A DNA stretch of 10,018 bases from positions 1 to 10,018 of the forward strand of contig JALLPB010001394.1 of assembly GCA_036939975.1 (NCBI GenBank), written 5' to 3'. The notes below the pieces were generated by a model. The model was given only the letters and a program-made list of their open reading frames with translations. It ran no database searches and was not told where the DNA came from. Within the stretch, counting starts at the first letter, position 1. The number at the start of each line of letters is the position of its first letter. This DNA is from Cyclostephanos tholiformis. Taxonomy: Eukaryota > Bacillariophyta > Thalassiosirophyceae > Thalassiosirales > Thalassiosiraceae. Shown here piece by piece: positions 7,177 through 10,018 of the stretch. The position numbers were made by a program, and so were the translations under genes.

Positions 7177-7405
7177 CATGAGTGGGCAGGCAGTTCAGAC
7201 AGAGCCACATCACTGGGTTGCAAATGCAATAGATTATTGTATGTTTTCCACATTTCATTGAGCAGTAGTACTGCTGATACCTGCCAGACAAATCACATAT
7301 CCAAGATCTGCTAGACCACTTCTTAACGTGGTTTGGGACAAGCTTGAGCTTGTGAATTGGGCTGTGAGGGTGATCTGCTGCACTCTCCACCTCCTCCTGC
7401 CTAAT
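7160..7405 (-). pseudogene. C-terminal Cys-rich fragment of a piggyBac-like transposase
   Basis: The minus-strand frame, open from about 7405 to a TGA at 7160-7162, has no ATG at its beginning. It contains HKLKLVPNHVKKW followed by a Cys/His cluster: WIC, then YYCSMKC, then IYCICNP, then LCLNC and a final HV. A short cross-brace zinc-binding tail of this kind follows the catalytic domain in piggyBac-type transposases. It lies downstream of, and on the same strand as, the N-terminal relic at 7561-8377. Only about 155 bases separate the two, too little for the DDD catalytic core, so the element appears internally deleted. The family assignment rests on pattern memory and could be wrong. Confidence 0.4.
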
Positions 7406-7560
7406 TCAAGGGTTCAGAATCAATTGCCAAGCCAACTTAATGCAAAAATACAAAGCATAGAACATCCCTTGATCATGTTGTTACCAAAAATGAAGTATCA
7501 AAGCAATGAATACATTAACATCCGAAATTGCTAACACAAAGACAAACACTCTGCAGCCAA

Positions 7561-8377
7561 CTAAACATTGACTCGTCCAAGCAAAGCACCCATCCTGTAC
7601 AAAAAATTGCTGCCATATTTTTGTTTCACACCGGCAACATCTCCCGCACCTGCCAGAAGTTGTTGTAAAAGGTCAGCCTGTCTGCCTTGGTAAAATTGAG
7701 GCACTATGTGATTGGCTTGAACCTCCTCAGTGTTGTGAAGTTCCTCAGGTTGTAAAGGCATGGGCTCTTTGTCCTTGGCCTTAGGACATTGCCATTGAAC
7801 CAGAAATTGTTGTACAGCCCACCCTTGAACTGTTGAGCCAATGTGCCGCATTAGCTCACTGAGTGTCAACTGATGCCCCTTTGCTGCCTCAAGCTATTTG
7901 GATGTTTTGAAAGCAAATGGGAGGAACTGTAAAAAATGGCCAAGGTACGTATTGTTCTGTGTGGACCATTCATTCATCATTGCCTGAAGTTCATATCCCC
8001 TGCTCTCCAACACTTGCAGGTCCATACCATTCCATCCCCAAGATTGGTCTTAATGAAGCCCATTAGTGGAGACTTTGATTGGGGGTGCATCAAGTATTGG
8101 CATGTTCTTTGGAGGGCCTTGTCATCAACATGGACTTCAAATCCCTTGGCACAAACTTGGGCAATGTCCTCCCTTGTTGTGTTGAATATCATATATTGAT
8201 CTTGTACTAATCATTGTCCACTTCATCTGCAGGTGGCACATGAGCTACTGTGCCATCTGGCTGAAGGACAATCATCTCATACATTGACCTGGTGCTGCGA
8301 CTCATATTCCCCGGTCTTGTAGCAACCAAATCAGTGATCTGCTGCTTTGGGAAGGGGTTCATTATGCACTGAGTCAT
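7561..8377 (-). pseudogene. N-terminal part of a decayed piggyBac-like transposase
   Basis: Three minus-strand pieces follow each other with clear breaks. Piece 1 (8377-8207, 56 residues) contains MYEMIVLQPDGTVAHVPPAD and ends at a TAG. Piece 2 overlaps it in another frame, with MIFNTTREDIAQVCAKGFEV, and stops at a TGA at 7977-7979. Piece 3 begins in a third frame at 7980 (MMNEWSTQNNTYLGHFLQFL) and is interrupted by an in-frame TAG at 7894-7896. It then continues with LEAAKGHQLTLSELMRHIG and TVQGWAVQQF to a stop at 7561. FLQFLPF followed by LTLSELMRHIG..GW resembles the segment that precedes the catalytic core in piggyBac-like transposases. At least two frameshifts and one nonsense codon mean it is not functional unless there is unusual splicing. 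Confidence 0.45.
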
Positions 8378-9295
8378 CTCACAGGAAGGGGGAAGGAACT
8401 CTACTAAAAAAGAGACTAAAATACATTAATTACTCATGGATCCCCACTTTAATTTTAAAGGTGTTTGAATGCAAAAAAGGATGCATGCCATTTTTGGCAT
8501 ATAAAAAATTGTGTTGAAGCCTCCAAACCACTTCATGCAGCCAACTCATTTCCTCAATGTACAAACTTATTCAGTACTTTGACACCGGCAAAAATAGTCT
8601 ACCAAGGAATTAATACTCATCAAAATTCCTATGTAGAATCATATTGTAAATTTGTCCGCCTAAAGTTTTGTGAGAGGTGAGCCACCACCAATTACCAGGA
8701 GGCGCCCAGGCGCCACCCTTCAACAAATCTCTCCCCTCTGACCCCACCAACCATCCTCTTGGTTGGCGCTGCTCCCCCCGACAAAGTTGATGGTGGCGGC
8801 TGATACAGAGTACCAGTTTATGCCCAAATTTGTCTGTAAGAATAGAAAAATATCTTTAGTGATATTCCAACATAGAGTTGGTACTACAAAGCATCTTGAA
8901 ATATTGCTAAAGACATTTTTCCATTTGCTCTCATGGCCAAATTAAGGCACCCACTATTGATTTTGACCATGGCGGACACCCGCCAGCCCATGCTGGCATC
9001 AACTTTGCCATGACAATCAAAGTAAGCATATTGCTGTCATCTCATGGGTGATGCCTCATGTGCTTGGTTTGACCATATTGGTCAAGTGAGTGCAACGGCA
9101 TGTGCCATAGCACACCACCTAAAAATGTAAGATTTTTTCCATCAGCTCGGTGATAACTATTCATAAATAATGCACCTATTCATGGTATAAGTGATTGAAA
9201 TTGCTAGTTCTCCTAGACATAGAATTATACTAAAGTGTTCCCTCTTTGAATAGGCTCCTTGCCATTGCCTCCTCCTTGAATTCCTTGTGATACAC
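8378..9295. other. spacer with small hairpins, no gene seen
   Basis: No frame here has protein-like character. Stable short inverted repeats occur at 8485-8500 (ATGCCA/TGGCAT), 8747-8766 (CCAACC/GGTTGG), 8970-8997 (two overlapping hairpins) and 9069-9085 (TTGACCA/TGGTCAA). A locally GC-rich patch at about 8690-8800 contains GGCGCC twice, two bases apart. Confidence 0.5.
8970..8997. repeat. two overlapping, mutually exclusive hairpins
   Basis: TGGCGG (8970-8975) pairs with CCGCCA (8980-8985) over a 4-nt loop. GCCAGC (8982-8987) pairs with GCTGGC (8992-8997), also over 4 nt. The shared bases 8982-8985 can join only one stem at a time. There is no gene nearby that this could obviously regulate. 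Confidence 0.5.
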
Positions 9296-9901
9296 TTAAA
9301 CCCCCTGTTTCATCACCTCCACCTTGACTTCCACCTTTTTCTGCTTTCTCATTTCAACACAGTGCTCCCACTGCTTGTCACTCATAGTGATGCTTGCAGC
9401 AACCATCTGCTGCTCAAATAGAACCCTCTTCCTCCCAAGAGCAGTATTATCGATAGTGATTTCCTTCTCCTGCAGACTCAGCAAATGTGCTTCATCATCT
9501 GCCATCCACTCTTCAATTGCCACTGGATCACCTCTCAACGTAAGGGTAATAATCAACCTCCTTACCTTTTTGCTTTTCGAAAACTTCTCAGCTTTGTTCC
9601 AAATGCCATACCAAAGTAGTAGACACTCCAAATCCGGAACAGTCATCATCTCACAATTTTTACTTCGTAGCTCATCCTCCCATTTCTCCATGACTGCATG
9701 CGCTGCCGCAGCATTTTCCATTGCCTTGATCTGCTTCTTCTTCACCCTCAACAACTCTTTCACATCCTTTCCCAACACATTCGTCTGTGCTGCAATGAAC
9801 AAATCATTGCTTATCAGATGATTGCCATACATCACCTCTGAAGAACGAAATTTTGATCTGGCAAAATTAATTTCCATTAAAGTATGGTATGTGCATGCCA
9901 A
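9296..9901 (-). CDS. unrecognised SAP-like, coiled-coil-rich protein (possibly one exon)
   Basis: This open frame of 201 residues runs from an ATG at 9901-9899 to a TAA at 9296-9298. I do not recognise the protein. Residues about 46-80 are Lys/Glu/Ala-rich and probably helical. They are followed by TVPDLECLLLWYG, reminiscent of a SAP motif, then EEWMADDEAHLLSLQEKEI, then RVLFEQQMVAASITMS and a Lys-rich tail. The same blocks occur in order in the broken plus-strand copy at 3375-3834, so this is a repeated family. The first residues fall inside a diverged tandem repeat, and a plausible acceptor (TTTTGCCAG, minus strand near 9858) suggests that this may be a downstream exon rather than the true start. 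No DNA-cutting or other catalytic motif is visible. It could be a mobile-element accessory gene or a member of a dispersed host family. Confidence 0.5.
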   Translation of the reverse strand: MACTYHTLMEINFARSKFRSSEVMYGNHLISNDLFIAAQTNVLGKDVKELLRVKKKQIKAMENAAAAHAVMEKWEDELRSKNCEMMTVPDLECLLLWYGIWNKAEKFSKSKKVRRLIITLTLRGDPVAIEEWMADDEAHLLSLQEKEITIDNTALGRKRVLFEQQMVAASITMSDKQWEHCVEMRKQKKVEVKVEVMKQGV

Positions 9902-10000
9902 TCAAATTAATTTTATCTCTTAATTATTAGTTTTTATTAGAGTAAGGTATATTCACACTGATTCAATTAATTGGATCTTTTAGTTACTTTCGAATTATGA
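9881..10000. repeat. diverged 60-bp tandem duplication
   Basis: The unit starting AGTATGGTAT at 9881 is repeated from 9941 as AGTAAGGTAT. About 34 of the first 48 positions match, including CA..AATTAATT and ATCT.TTA. The period is 60. The first unit overlaps the beginning of the minus-strand open frame, casting doubt on its annotated start. Confidence 0.55.
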
Positions 10001-10018
10001 AGATTTTGTACTTATTCC

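Noticed and set aside
7936..8199. 87-codon plus-strand frame
   Set aside because: It is antisense to the transposase relic and has no motif.
9296..9303. piggyBac-type TTAA-CCC terminus
   Set aside because: TTAA followed by ACCCCC fits superficially, but it coincides with the stop codon of the 9296-9901 frame and no partner repeat was found.
9324..9821. 165-codon plus-strand frame opposite the unknown 201-residue frame
   Set aside because: It is Ser/Phe/Leu-rich, as expected for the complement of a Lys/Glu-rich helix gene. The minus-strand frame has family support from 3375-3834.

Overview
The window looks like nuclear DNA of a eukaryotic microbe, most likely a stramenopile and perhaps a diatom. 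That placement is an inference. It rests on a short phase-1 GT-AG intron (86 nt), sparse GC-rich genes in AT-rich repeat-laden spacers, a complete SLU7 pre-mRNA splicing factor, and remnants resembling the piggyBac-like transposases I associate with diatoms. There is no bacterial operon structure, no rRNA or tRNA that I can recognise, and no CRISPR array.

Layout. 1-202: a GA microsatellite and a presumed 5' leader. 203-1398 (+): a two-exon gene for a SpoU/TrmH-type RNA 2'-O-methyltransferase of 369 residues; the reading frame is restored exactly by removing intron 582-667. 1399-1742: the 3' region of that gene, then a GC-rich patch that looks like an orphan exon or promoter of a lost gene. 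1743-3370: AT-rich DNA with no convincing gene. It holds a foldback element (about 2081-2226), a tandem 24-mer, and a dense palindromic repeat field (about 2785-3365) that includes a perfect 20-bp inverted repeat. 3375-3834 (+): a frameshifted remnant of an unrecognised SAP-like protein family. 3835-4473: spacer and SLU7 leader. 4474-6741 (+): intronless SLU7, 755 residues. 7160-8377 (-): a decayed, internally deleted piggyBac-like transposase relic. 8378-9295: non-coding, with small stable hairpins. 9296-9901 (-): an open frame of 201 residues from the same family as the 3375-3834 remnant. 9881-10000: a diverged 60-bp tandem duplication.

Two presumably functional housekeeping genes, one for RNA methylation and one for splicing, are separated by repeat and transposon debris; nothing indicates that they are co-regulated. 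The most interesting signal is in SLU7. The family's CCHC zinc knuckle is absent and a Tudor-like segment sits in its place, while the normally Cys-containing C-terminal core has Ala, Ser-Asp-Asp and Gly at the expected Cys positions. The second is the pair of diverged copies of the unrecognised SAP-like family.
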